From positions 1-5,124 of the forward strand of contig JAEYZS010000028.1 of assembly GCA_023427925.1 (NCBI GenBank): 5,124 nucleotides of DNA. Reading direction: 5' to 3'. How positions within the stretch are numbered: position 1 is the first letter of the stretch; each line of letters starts with the position of its first letter. This stretch comes from Pseudomonadota bacterium. GTDB lineage: Bacteria > Bdellovibrionota > Bdellovibrionia > Bdellovibrionales > JAEYZS01. Positions 1 to 5,104 of the stretch are shown in pieces. A model generated the notes under the pieces. It saw only the letters and a program-made list of their open reading frames with translations, had not been told where the DNA came from and made no database searches. The position numbers were made by a program, and so were the translations under genes.

Positions 1-17
1 AAATTATACCTACTAAG
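1..17 (+). repeat. Left copy of 17-bp terminal direct repeat (circle overlap)
   Basis: AAATTATACCTACTAAG is identical to bases 5108-5124. Because it starts exactly at the first base and its partner ends exactly at the last base, the simplest reading is redundancy at the ends of a circular sequence, not a biological repeat. Confidence 0.9.
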
Positions 18-444
18 CGCTCTGTTTTTATCTAGTCTATTTTTTAGCGAAAGCCTGTCCGCAAGTCCACAACCTGAAGACGTTGTGCGATATCCAACGA
101 TTAACACCAAAATTAAGCTACGGTTGCGCACCAATTACTCTGAGAATTGCAACTGCTGGATCCAGCTGCAAACCCAAGAGGATCTGTCTTGGAAAATCAC
201 CATGATTAGTCCCGGCAACTCACTTAAATTTCAATCCGAAGTAATCGACCCGCAATTTGTTCGATTAGTTGATCCCAATAGTCGTAGGCAAGCTAATTTA
301 TTTCGACTGGGATCATCTATTTGGATCCTGGCAAGATATAAACGTGATACTTATCTCGACAGTCCCATCTCGCTCACTCTGTATTATGGACCTGACGAGC
401 TATCTCTAGTCCCACTTTCGCAGGCTAACCAATTCGAGATCTAA
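1..444 (+). CDS. Small Sec-secreted protein, unknown function (main part; start codon lies at 5105 across the circle junction)
   Basis: I do not recognise this protein. Reading from base 1 the frame is open to TAA at 442-444, and it is the exact continuation of the ATG at 5105-5107 once the 17-bp terminal overlap is merged. The whole product is 148 residues. It begins MKLYLLSALF, runs through a hydrophobic stretch to about residue 16, and has a likely signal peptidase I site after SLSA (residue 22), giving a mature exported protein of about 126 residues. The mature part has a CNC pair at residues 51-53, many beta-type alternations and no further membrane segment, so a small beta-rich periplasmic or secreted domain is plausible. 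A GTG at 85-87 would give a 119-residue form, but it has no ribosome binding site and discards the signal peptide. The gene is divergent from a LysR-type regulator and so is its most likely target. A 9-bp hairpin follows the stop. Confidence 0.8.
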   Translation, partial: KLYLLSALFLSSLFFSESLSASPQPEDVVRYPTINTKIKLRLRTNYSENCNCWIQLQTQEDLSWKITMISPGNSLKFQSEVIDPQFVRLVDPNSRRQANLFRLGSSIWILARYKRDTYLDSPISLTLYYGPDELSLVPLSQANQFEI

Positions 445-459
445 TCTTATTTGCTACAA

Positions 460-487
460 AAGGCTCATAGAATTTTCCATGAGCCTT
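460..487 (+). terminator. Hairpin downstream of the first secreted-protein gene
   Basis: AAGGCTCAT (460-468) and ATGAGCCTT (479-487) form a perfect 9-bp stem with a 10-base loop, 15 bases after the stop codon at 444. An A-rich run precedes it, but there is no clear T tract after it, so termination may be weak or need a factor. The position supports a role as the end of the first gene's transcript. Confidence 0.55.
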
Positions 488-607
488 GGCTTGGATCGAA
501 GTGCTTGTAGTTACTAGCTGCATTTAAAACTATTAATCTTTTTTAAAGCTATTGGCTCTGCAGCGAATAGCATGCCATAACACTACTCAAGCACACTGGA
601 AATAACT

Positions 608-660
608 AAAAAAACGCTAGAAATCTAGCCTGAGCCTGCCAATCTAATAGCAGGCCCAGG
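608..660 (-). terminator. Intrinsic terminator of the serine recombinase gene
   Basis: Read on the minus strand after the recombinase stop at 699, there are two consecutive hairpins followed by seven T residues. The first pairs GCCTGC (634-639) with GCAGGC (650-655), extended by CCTG (629-632) with CAGG (657-660) across a single mismatch. The second pairs GCTAG (616-620) with CTAGC (625-629) around a 4-base loop. The T run corresponds to the A's at 608-614. GC stem plus T run is the classical Rho-independent pattern. The two stems share C629-adjacent bases and may be alternatives. Confidence 0.7.
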
Positions 661-698
661 TAGTCAGTAGAATATCCCTTAGAGTCCAATAGTCATAT

Positions 699-1373
699 CT
701 AATTAGTCACAGCTACATTATTACTCGATGAAATCTCAGGAAATACAACTTGTGGTGGAGTTTCAATCTCCAACGCCTTTGCGGCTTCTTCCTTTTTCAT
801 TAAAGATTTCTCAGCCCATACAGAACCATGACTGCAACGCGCGATTGTTGCAATCTGACGAAATGTCATTCCAGCTTTTAAAAGCTTTCTGATTAGGTCT
901 GAATCTCTTTGTTTTTTCCTTCCAATAAGCTTGCCCTTAGCTCTTGCATTGGCTAATCCAGCCTTTACTCTTTCGGCGATTAGATCTCGTTCGAGCTGGC
1001 TGATCGCAGCCAAAATGCTGAATACCGCAAGTCCTACAGGAGTGCTGGTATCAATTTTTTCTGTGATCGATACGAATGCCACATTCTTTGCTTTGAAAAT
1101 TTGAAGTGCATTGAGTAAATGAGTTGTACTTCTCGCAAACCTTGAAAATGAGTAAACTACCACTGATGAAATCTCACCATTGCTAACTGCTGTCATCATA
1201 CGGTCTAATGCAGGACGGTTTGCCTTCGTACCACTGATGCCCTCATCTGCGAACAGCTCGTAATTTTGAATATCATTTTTAGAACAATAATCTTTTAAAA
1301 TACGAACTTGTGATTCTAGGCCAGTGGATTGCTGATCTGTGGAAACCCTTGCATAAAGCGCTACCTTACTCAT
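699..1373 (-). CDS. Small serine recombinase (resolvase/invertase family)
   Basis: This is a site-specific DNA recombinase of 224 residues. The N-terminal catalytic domain covers about residues 1-140: ALYARVSTDQQ holds the nucleophile Ser11 and the supporting Arg9, FADEGISGTKANRPAL is the conserved second motif, and SRFARS supplies Arg78 and Arg81. The usual Asp before the first of these arginines is Ser77, a common variant. The long E helix runs from about 115 to 146 (QLERDLIAERVKAGL), then a GRKK hinge leads to a helix-turn-helix at about 158-189. The last 35 residues are a polar tail beyond the usual resolvase end. All expected catalytic residues are present, so it should be active, resolving dimers, inverting a segment or moving an element; the sequence does not say which. 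The ATG overlaps the stop of the upstream recombinase remnant (ATGA, 1370-1373) and has a strong AAGGGGG ribosome binding site at 1378-1384. A terminator lies at 608-660. Confidence 0.93.
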   Translation of the reverse strand: MSKVALYARVSTDQQSTGLESQVRILKDYCSKNDIQNYELFADEGISGTKANRPALDRMMTAVSNGEISSVVVYSFSRFARSTTHLLNALQIFKAKNVAFVSITEKIDTSTPVGLAVFSILAAISQLERDLIAERVKAGLANARAKGKLIGRKKQRDSDLIRKLLKAGMTFRQIATIARCSHGSVWAEKSLMKKEEAAKALEIETPPQVVFPEISSSNNVAVTN

Positions 1374-2185
1374 TTGTCCCCCTTACGGTTTGATTTTTTG
1401 GATTTTACATTTTGACGCACGAACGCTTCTGACGAGCCAATGACCTCGGCAACCTTTGAGTAGGTGCCGAAAATCTTATAAAGACTCTTTAATTCTGTGG
1501 ATGACAGGGACTTGGGTTCTGGATAAGCTGTGAGCTCGAATATAACAACGGTACGCGGTTCGTCTACTTCATCGACTTGCGCACCACTTGTTACACTACA
1601 CGAACCCACACGCTCCATCGGAGCATAAACCCCAAGTTTTATTTTTGTTGGATGAAGTTCCGCAAACTTTATTAAGTTTGAATAAATTGGACGTCGATTC
1701 TCAACAGGAACTTTTTCAAGATTTGAAATCGTTCTACGAACTCTGAACATCAGTTGATCTTGGTTGATAACTCCTGGTGTCATTTGATTTTTCTCTCGAG
1801 TTAAGTTTTCCTTTGTATATCCAAGCTCTTTAACTTTCTCAGTTAAGCTTTGAATTTGTTTGTAGATTTGATCTGCAGGAATTTCTTTTGGAAGATCTGA
1901 AAGCCTCATAACCAAATTATCAAGCCTCTTTTGCTGTCCTAAGATTTCTTGATCCAGGGTTTTAAGTCGACCTTCCAAAGCTGGAATTTCAGAGTTATTT
2001 TTCTCAGCATAAATCTTAAGCCATTGACCTAGTAACGCAGGATCACTGATTAGCTTCTTTAAAGAACCTAAAATGATCTCTTCGATCTTAGGAGCTCTGA
2101 CATTCTCAACAGTGCAGCGTTTTAAGTGCGTAATTCCATCAGAGTTTAGTTGCCTAGGATGCCCATAGTAAATCCGATGGAATGT
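1370..2185 (-). pseudogene. C-terminal remnant of a large serine recombinase, catalytic domain missing
   Basis: The frame is open on the minus strand from just after a TAG at 2186-2188 to TGA at 1370-1372, about 271 residues, but contains no ATG before residue 70, where a TTG (1976-1978) could give a 202-residue product. The first part (RIYYGHPRQLNSDG, HLKRC, then ENVRAPKIEEIILGSL) resembles the end of the recombinase zinc-ribbon and the helix after it in large serine recombinases. It is followed by a coiled-coil-like stretch at about 70-140, a conserved-looking KFAELHPTKIKLGVYAP at about 173-189, and a helix-turn-helix-like C terminus (YSKVAEVIGSSEAFVRQNVK). The resolvase catalytic domain and the first half of the zinc ribbon are absent, and the upstream DNA instead encodes part of another protein. 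I read it as a decayed gene joined there by a rearrangement. The C terminus remains fused by ATGA overlap to the intact small recombinase, so translation from the TTG could still couple to that gene. Confidence 0.72.
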
Positions 2186-2520
2186 CTAAAAGAATATGTT
2201 TTAAATAAATTTTGGTATCTTGAATGCGCTTTGATATGAAGTTCTAACTCAAAAGCTACTGCAGTGGGTTTTCCCAAAATTTCAGTAACAAACAGTCCGT
2301 CAGGAATAATTTCTGCATTTTTAAATTTCTCATCCTTGTCGCTGATCCAGTTTTTACCAAGTCCCAATTCTTCAAAAATGATTCTACACTCAGAAAGTAA
2401 AACATCATGCTCAATTGTATTTTTGTTCGTATATTTAAATAAAATATCTTTCTTAAGAACGGAAACGCCCTCTTTAGCTAGAGTCCAAACCCTTTCACCA
2501 TTTTGTCTTACATTGGAGTA
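2146..2520 (-). pseudogene. Internal fragment of a replication-relaxation-like plasmid protein
   Basis: An open minus-strand stretch of 124 residues lies between TGA at 2521-2523 and TAA at 2146-2148. It starts in what looks like the wing of a winged helix (SNVRQNGERVWTLAKEGVSVL), continues through NKNTIEHDVLLSECRIIFEE, then IIPDGLFVTEILGKP, AFELELHIKAHSRYQNLFKTY. This order (Lt-x-x-G, HDxxLxExR, PDGxF, E-L-E-L, K-x-x-x-RY) matches my memory of the replication-relaxation (Replic_Relax) family, which is tied to plasmid and mobile-element replication. The N-terminal helix-turn-helix is missing beyond 2520, where antitoxin sequence begins on the other strand. Similarity ends near 2195, where the same DNA becomes the recombinase remnant in another frame. 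The only start inside is TTG at 2365-2367 without a visible ribosome binding site. It is most likely dead. Family assignment is from motifs only. Confidence 0.6.
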
Positions 2521-2718
2521 TCAAAAATCTCAGAGAAAACAAATTTAAGTAGAATCAGCTTATATCGAATGCTATCGCCCAACGGCAATCCAAGACTTGG
2601 TAGTATGCTTTCGCTATTTAAAACCTTAAGAATTCATTTATGGCTTGTTGATGACGATTTTATGAGAGCCAAGCAAAGAGTAGTTCGCCCTAAAGATGTG
2701 AAAAGTGCCAGGTCCTAA
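2512..2718 (+). pseudogene. C-terminal fragment of a HigA-like addiction-module antitoxin
   Basis: The plus-strand frame, open from a TAG at 2479-2481 to TAA at 2716-2718, encodes VSKISEKTNLSRISLYRML, then SPNGNPRLGSMLSLFKTLRI, LWLVDDDF and RVVRPKD. This is the helix-turn-helix and tail pattern of the 'probable addiction module antidote' (HigA-like, COG3636-type) family: V-x-x-I-A-x-x-T-x-L-S-R-x-x-L-Y-x-x-L-S-x-x-G-N-P. Family members are usually about 100 residues, so roughly the first 30-40 are missing. The break falls near 2515-2520, exactly where the minus-strand replication-relaxation fragment starts. A TTG at 2503 could start it, but no ribosome binding site precedes it and no partner toxin is present. 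The helix-turn-helix is largely intact, so a DNA-binding fragment cannot be excluded. A hairpin follows the stop. Confidence 0.65.
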
Positions 2719-2726
2719 AAAGCAAA

Positions 2727-2752
2727 AGAGCCTGGTCATTACTCCAAGCTCT
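2727..2752 (+). terminator. Terminator-like hairpin after the antitoxin fragment
   Basis: AGAGCCTGG (2727-2735) pairs with CCAAGCTCT (2744-2752) over 9 bp with one mismatch and an 8-base loop. It is preceded by an A-rich run and followed by the T-rich CTGTGTTTCTCTT. It starts 8 bases after the antitoxin fragment's stop, consistent with that gene's original terminator having come along with the fragment. Confidence 0.55.
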
Positions 2753-2771
2753 CTGTGTTTCTCTTAAATTG

Positions 2772-2802
2772 AGATTGATGGTTATTTGAAAACTATCAAT
2801 CT
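2772..2802 (-). terminator. Hairpin closing the secreted-protein operon
   Basis: AGATTGATGGTT (2772-2783) and AACTATCAATCT (2791-2802) form a 12-bp stem with one mismatch and a 7-base loop, a few bases beyond the stop of the minus-strand gene at 2809. No strong T run follows on the minus strand. It may act on both strands as a barrier against the antitoxin-side transcript. Confidence 0.55.
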
Positions 2803-2808
2803 AGAGAT

Positions 2809-3354
2809 TTATTTAGCTTTAATTGGAGTAGCCAAAACTGCTTTGGCTGAAATTCCCATAAGTATTAGCTCAAGATCACCAATATTTAATTTATCATACG
2901 GATTATTACTAAAAGTAGTACAACCCATAGTGTGAACTGAATTATTCCCCTCTAGGGCTATGCTGTAATCTGATATATAGCGGGTTAGTATAATATCCCA
3001 CCTCAGGACTCTTTTTTCTCGTGTGACGAATTTCTCAACATCTACAACTCTCAGCTTTGTACCTTTAGAAAGTACTCTATCTTTTTTTGATTCATCGTAT
3101 TGCAACGTACAGTACGAATGAGTGTCTTCAAAAATTAACGACTCATCAATATCCTTGTCATACCCAGCTATGCCAAAAATACTAAAAAAAAGTGCGTTCG
3201 TTTTTGGTAAAAGATTGATGTCATTATCAAATTGGATAGTTGTGCCTGACCCAATACGATTTAGCTCGGTTGTACTATCAGGATGAGCGCTAACAATTGT
3301 ACTAAAAAAAGCAATTGTCACAGGCAAAGCATATTTCATAGTTAACATTTTCAT
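2809..3354 (-). CDS. Secreted protein of unknown function, second gene of a two-gene operon
   Basis: I do not recognise this 181-residue protein. It begins MKMLTMKYALPVTIAFFSTI with a likely signal peptidase I cut after VSA (residue 23), giving a mature protein of about 158 residues. The first ATG is preceded by GGAG (3360-3363) at 5 bases spacing, which favours it over the second ATG at residue 6. The mature part contains GSGTTIQFDNDINLLP, two cysteines (Cys82 and Cys145) that could pair in an oxidising compartment, and a basic stretch around 107-120. There is no second hydrophobic segment long enough for a membrane anchor and no lipobox. The gene lies 23 bp downstream of another secreted-protein gene on the same strand with no promoter between them, so the two are probably cotranscribed and may act together. 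A hairpin follows at 2772-2802. Confidence 0.78.
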   Translation of the reverse strand: MKMLTMKYALPVTIAFFSTIVSAHPDSTTELNRIGSGTTIQFDNDINLLPKTNALFFSIFGIAGYDKDIDESLIFEDTHSYCTLQYDESKKDRVLSKGTKLRVVDVEKFVTREKRVLRWDIILTRYISDYSIALEGNNSVHTMGCTTFSNNPYDKLNIGDLELILMGISAKAVLATPIKAK

Positions 3355-3377
3355 AATTACTCCAAGATTAAAGGGAA

Positions 3378-3791
3378 TCAGATCTCTATAGACGGATCTA
3401 GTTTATATGTAGCTTGTCTAATGTAGCCGTGACCTTCGGGCCCAATAAATTGAACGGTAATATACTTTCCATTCGGCGTTTTTATATAAACTCCGGCACT
3501 AATTCGAAACCCGCCTAATGCCAATGAAGTAAAGCCTTCAAGATTATTAAGAGCCACAGAACCTGAAACAAATGAAGCTTTATTTGCTTTGATTGCTGAT
3601 AGCAGCCCACCAAGAACGTAAGTCGCATTAGGTCCATCAAAACAATGCTTTATGAGAGCTGATTTCAAATTGTTATCTAAATATACGGTTTCTATTTTTT
3701 TATTACATGCTAACTGAGCTGCCTCATCTGCATAGGCGACAGAAAGATTTAAACTTAAAACTCCTAAAACTATAAAGCTCTTTATTTTCAT
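3378..3791 (-). CDS. Secreted protein of unknown function, first gene of a two-gene operon
   Basis: This 137-residue product has a textbook Sec signal peptide: basic MKIK, hydrophobic SFIVLGVLSLNLSV, and a likely cut after AYA (residue 21). The mature part is about 116 residues with two cysteines (Cys29, Cys50) that may form a disulfide. It carries a glycine- and serine-rich middle (VLGGLLSAIKANKASFVSGS) and a C-terminal half that reads as beta strands (FRISAGVYIKT, KYITVQFIGP). I know no family for it. The start is supported by GGAGG (3798-3802) spaced 6 bases from the ATG, and by a promoter ending near 3866. The downstream secreted-protein gene begins 23 bp after its stop. The 312-bp gap separating it from the LysR gene upstream makes independent transcription from its own promoter likely. 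Confidence 0.78.
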   Translation of the reverse strand: MKIKSFIVLGVLSLNLSVAYADEAAQLACNKKIETVYLDNNLKSALIKHCFDGPNATYVLGGLLSAIKANKASFVSGSVALNNLEGFTSLALGGFRISAGVYIKTPNGKYITVQFIGPEGHGYIRQATYKLDPSIEI

Positions 3792-3859
3792 AAATATCCT
3801 CCAAAGAAATTAAAAACGCGATAGGAGTTTACTATGAGTACAAACAGAATTATATTCTT

Positions 3860-3880
3860 AAAATATTTATAGAATATTTT
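3860..3880. repeat. AT-rich palindrome over the operon promoter
   Basis: AAAATATT (3860-3867) and AATATTTT (3873-3880) are perfect inverted repeats with a 5-base spacer, overlapping the predicted -10 box. A second short one, AGAAT/ATTCT (3846-3850/3854-3858), sits beside it. It could be an operator, or simply AT-rich unwinding DNA. Confidence 0.45.
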
Positions 3881-3893
3881 CATAAAGTGTAAA
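3866..3893 (-). promoter_or_regulatory. Sigma-70-like promoter of the secreted-protein operon
   Basis: On the minus strand a TTTACA -35 (3893-3888) is followed after 16 bp by a TATAAA -10 (3871-3866), five of six matches to consensus in each. It predicts a start near 3859 and a leader of about 68 bases ending in GGAGG and the ATG at 3791. The -10 lies inside the palindrome at 3860-3880, so a protein binding there could block it. Confidence 0.55.
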
Positions 3894-3929
3894 TAAGTTG
3901 ATCGCTTTAAGAATCTCTCTGGGACTACT

Positions 3930-4041
3930 TTTGACCGTTTAAGCTCTATGCCTGACGGATATAGCCTTTGGATTTGAAGTACAGGATAGGTCGGATTTGG
4001 CTACTTTGGGCGTTATCAGTAAAAGAAGCTTAACGGTCAAA
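3930..4041. repeat. 112-bp segment closed by a 15/16-bp inverted repeat
   Basis: TTTGACCGTTTAAGCT (3930-3945) and AGCTTAACGGTCAAA (4027-4041) are perfect complements apart from one extra T. Shorter nested complements lie inside in the right order: CTGA with TCAG (3952-3955/4016-4019), CG with CG, and TAGCC with GGCTA (3962-3966/3999-4003). A GGATTTG word is repeated at 3970-3976 and 3993-3999. A folded single strand or RNA of this size is plausible. Candidate roles are a single-strand or double-strand origin, a recombination site, a small RNA or a very small inverted-repeat element. Confidence 0.6.
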
Positions 4042-4043
4042 CC

Positions 4044-4062
4044 TGAGAAATCCTTCTTCTCA
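4044..4062 (-). terminator. Weak hairpin downstream of the LysR gene
   Basis: TGAGAA (4044-4049) pairs with TTCTCA (4057-4062) around a 7-base loop, about 40 bases after the LysR stop on the minus strand. The stem is short and no T run follows, so it is at best a weak terminator. The larger 3930-4041 structure immediately beyond may do the work instead. Confidence 0.3.
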
Positions 4063-4103
4063 AATATAGCGAGCCTTGATGGGCACCCAACATCCTAGTG
4101 AGA

Positions 4104-4997
4104 TTAAATTTTAGACCAACGCTCACCAATACGGATAATATCTTCGGAAAAATCCCTGTGATTTTTCAGGAAACTAGCAGTCGCTAGGAATCCAATACTA
4201 TGCTTTCCAAATAGGTGTTTTGCTTTCGGTACTTTCACAGAAACTAGTGCCCCAGTCTTTACAAGCGGCTTTGCAACTTGGGTCGGTAAAACACCAATAC
4301 CGAGTCCTTGAGATGTCATTGTTTTAATGGTTTCAAAATTCAGCACATTATGCGCGCCTCTATCTTTTATTGCATTTTTTAAGTATTCCTCGATCGTTTT
4401 TCTCTCGTGGTCATCTGCTCTCGAATGAATAATAAGTCGAGCATTATTTAGATCCAATTCATGTTTGGCGGACATATAAAAAGAGTAATGATCATCAAAG
4501 AGCTTAAAATAGGTTCCGTTGACTTTGTCTCGATCTAAATTTACGCCAATAGCCAAATCCAGCTTATTCTCTAGAATGGACTTTTGAAGAGCCCCGCTTG
4601 CATCAACCGTCAGTGCTAAATCAACATTTGGATAAAGAGTCTCAAGGTAGCCTTTTAGCTCAGAAAAAAAATAGACAGCAATACTGTCGTACATACCAAT
4701 ATGTAATCTGGCAGGCGTCTTAGAAATCTTTTTAATGCGCAAGCGTTTCTCAACAGCGGATGCTTCTTGCAAAATGAGTTGAGAGGTTCTGAATACTTCT
4801 TCACCTTCTTTTGTGAGCGTAAGCCCCTCGCGAGAACGTAAAAACAGTTGGCAATCAAGGACTGCCTCTAGCGCTGCAACACTTTTTGACAATCCTGCCT
4901 GAGAAATTCCAATAGCTGTGGAGCCTTCCCGGATTGAACTGTAACCCACAAGTTTATGAAAGTGCCTTAACTTTTCTAAATGTTCTGATAGTGCCAT
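4104..4997 (-). CDS. LysR-type transcriptional regulator
   Basis: This is a 297-residue DNA-binding regulator of normal length for the family. The N-terminal winged helix-turn-helix has the diagnostic spacing: SIREGSTAIGISQAGLSKSV at about 21-40, then ALEAVLDCQLFLRSREGLTLTKEG to residue 65. A linker helix follows to about 90, then a two-lobed effector-binding domain from about 95 to 290, with IGMYDSIAVYFF, the LDLAIGV strand and the GLGIGVLP segment typical of LysR proteins. The effector cannot be deduced. The ATG is preceded by AGAGG (5003-5007) at 5 bases. The gene is transcribed away from the secreted-protein gene beginning at 5105, with a 107-bp shared promoter region. This is the classical LysR arrangement, so the likely job is to control that gene and itself from the dyad at 5008-5025. 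It could also act on the secreted-protein operon downstream. Confidence 0.93.
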   Translation of the reverse strand: MALSEHLEKLRHFHKLVGYSSIREGSTAIGISQAGLSKSVAALEAVLDCQLFLRSREGLTLTKEGEEVFRTSQLILQEASAVEKRLRIKKISKTPARLHIGMYDSIAVYFFSELKGYLETLYPNVDLALTVDASGALQKSILENKLDLAIGVNLDRDKVNGTYFKLFDDHYSFYMSAKHELDLNNARLIIHSRADDHERKTIEEYLKNAIKDRGAHNVLNFETIKTMTSQGLGIGVLPTQVAKPLVKTGALVSVKVPKAKHLFGKHSIGFLATASFLKNHRDFSEDIIRIGERWSKI

Positions 4998-5007
4998 GAC
5001 AACCTCT

Positions 5008-5025
5008 AGTTATATACCTATAACT
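5008..5025. promoter_or_regulatory. 18-bp dyad in the divergent promoter region, probable LysR operator
   Basis: AGTTATATACCTATAACT is a perfect 7-bp inverted repeat around a 4-base centre, and a T-N11-A match (5011-5023) lies within it. It sits just upstream of the regulator's ribosome binding site, over a poor -10-like TATAGG for that gene and a TTGCCT -35-like box (5041-5046). It is well placed for autorepression and for activating the divergent gene. The rest of 4998-5104 has only poor promoter matches in the plus direction (for example TTGATT at 5035-5040), as expected for a gene needing an activator. Confidence 0.55.
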
Positions 5026-5092
5026 CTAATAGTTTTGATTAGGCAATAAAATCGTGTTGGATTATTGCTAAGAAAGAAACGTTTTAAACAAA

Positions 5093-5098
5093 AAGGAG
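5093..5098 (+). promoter_or_regulatory. Strong ribosome binding site that decides the start of the junction-spanning gene
   Basis: AAGGAG is placed 6 bases before the ATG at 5105-5107. It fixes the start of the secreted-protein gene whose body is at 1-444. Confidence 0.85.
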
Positions 5099-5104
5099 AA
5101 ATCA

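Larger units (their letters stand above)
3792..4103. other. Non-coding interval, candidate replication origin and operon promoter
   Basis: This is the longest gene-free stretch (312 bp). From 3792 it holds the leader and promoter of the secreted-protein operon, then an AT-rich block (about 3846-3900) with two palindromes, then a 112-bp segment bounded by a 15-bp inverted repeat (3930-4041), then a small hairpin (4044-4062) near the end of the LysR gene. AT-rich DNA beside strong secondary structure is what a small-replicon origin often looks like, but no iteron set or DnaA box was identified with confidence. Confidence 0.35.

Noticed and set aside
85..444. Separate 119-residue gene starting at GTG 85
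   Set aside because: There is no ribosome binding site. The frame continues upstream to base 1 and joins the ATG at 5105 with a signal peptide and a strong ribosome binding site.
445..698. Small gene in the gap between the first secreted-protein gene and the recombinase
   Set aside because: I saw no frame with a convincing start and ribosome binding site; the gap is accounted for by two terminator-type structures.
2264..2548. 94-residue plus-strand frame
   Set aside because: It is antisense to the replication-relaxation-like fragment, whose motifs are clear, and has no ribosome binding site or recognisable domain.
3930..4041. Integron attC site, given its size and inverted-repeat ends
   Set aside because: attC ends must read AAC on the left and GTT on the right. 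Here the arms are the other way round and no matching core pair or integron integrase is present.
3930..4041. Ordinary insertion-type miniature element
   Set aside because: The flanks (bases just before 3930 and just after 4041) show no target-site duplication. It is kept only as one of several possibilities.
3900..4080. tRNA-like fold
   Set aside because: There is no T-arm consensus, anticodon arm or acceptor spacing; the pairing is a long hairpin rather than a cloverleaf.
4655..4858. 67-residue minus-strand frame
   Set aside because: It lies wholly inside the LysR gene in another frame and has no independent support.
4998..5104. Xer dif-like recombination site at the 5008-5025 dyad
   Set aside because: The arms are 7 bp with a 4-base centre, not 11-6-11, and do not match dif half-sites.
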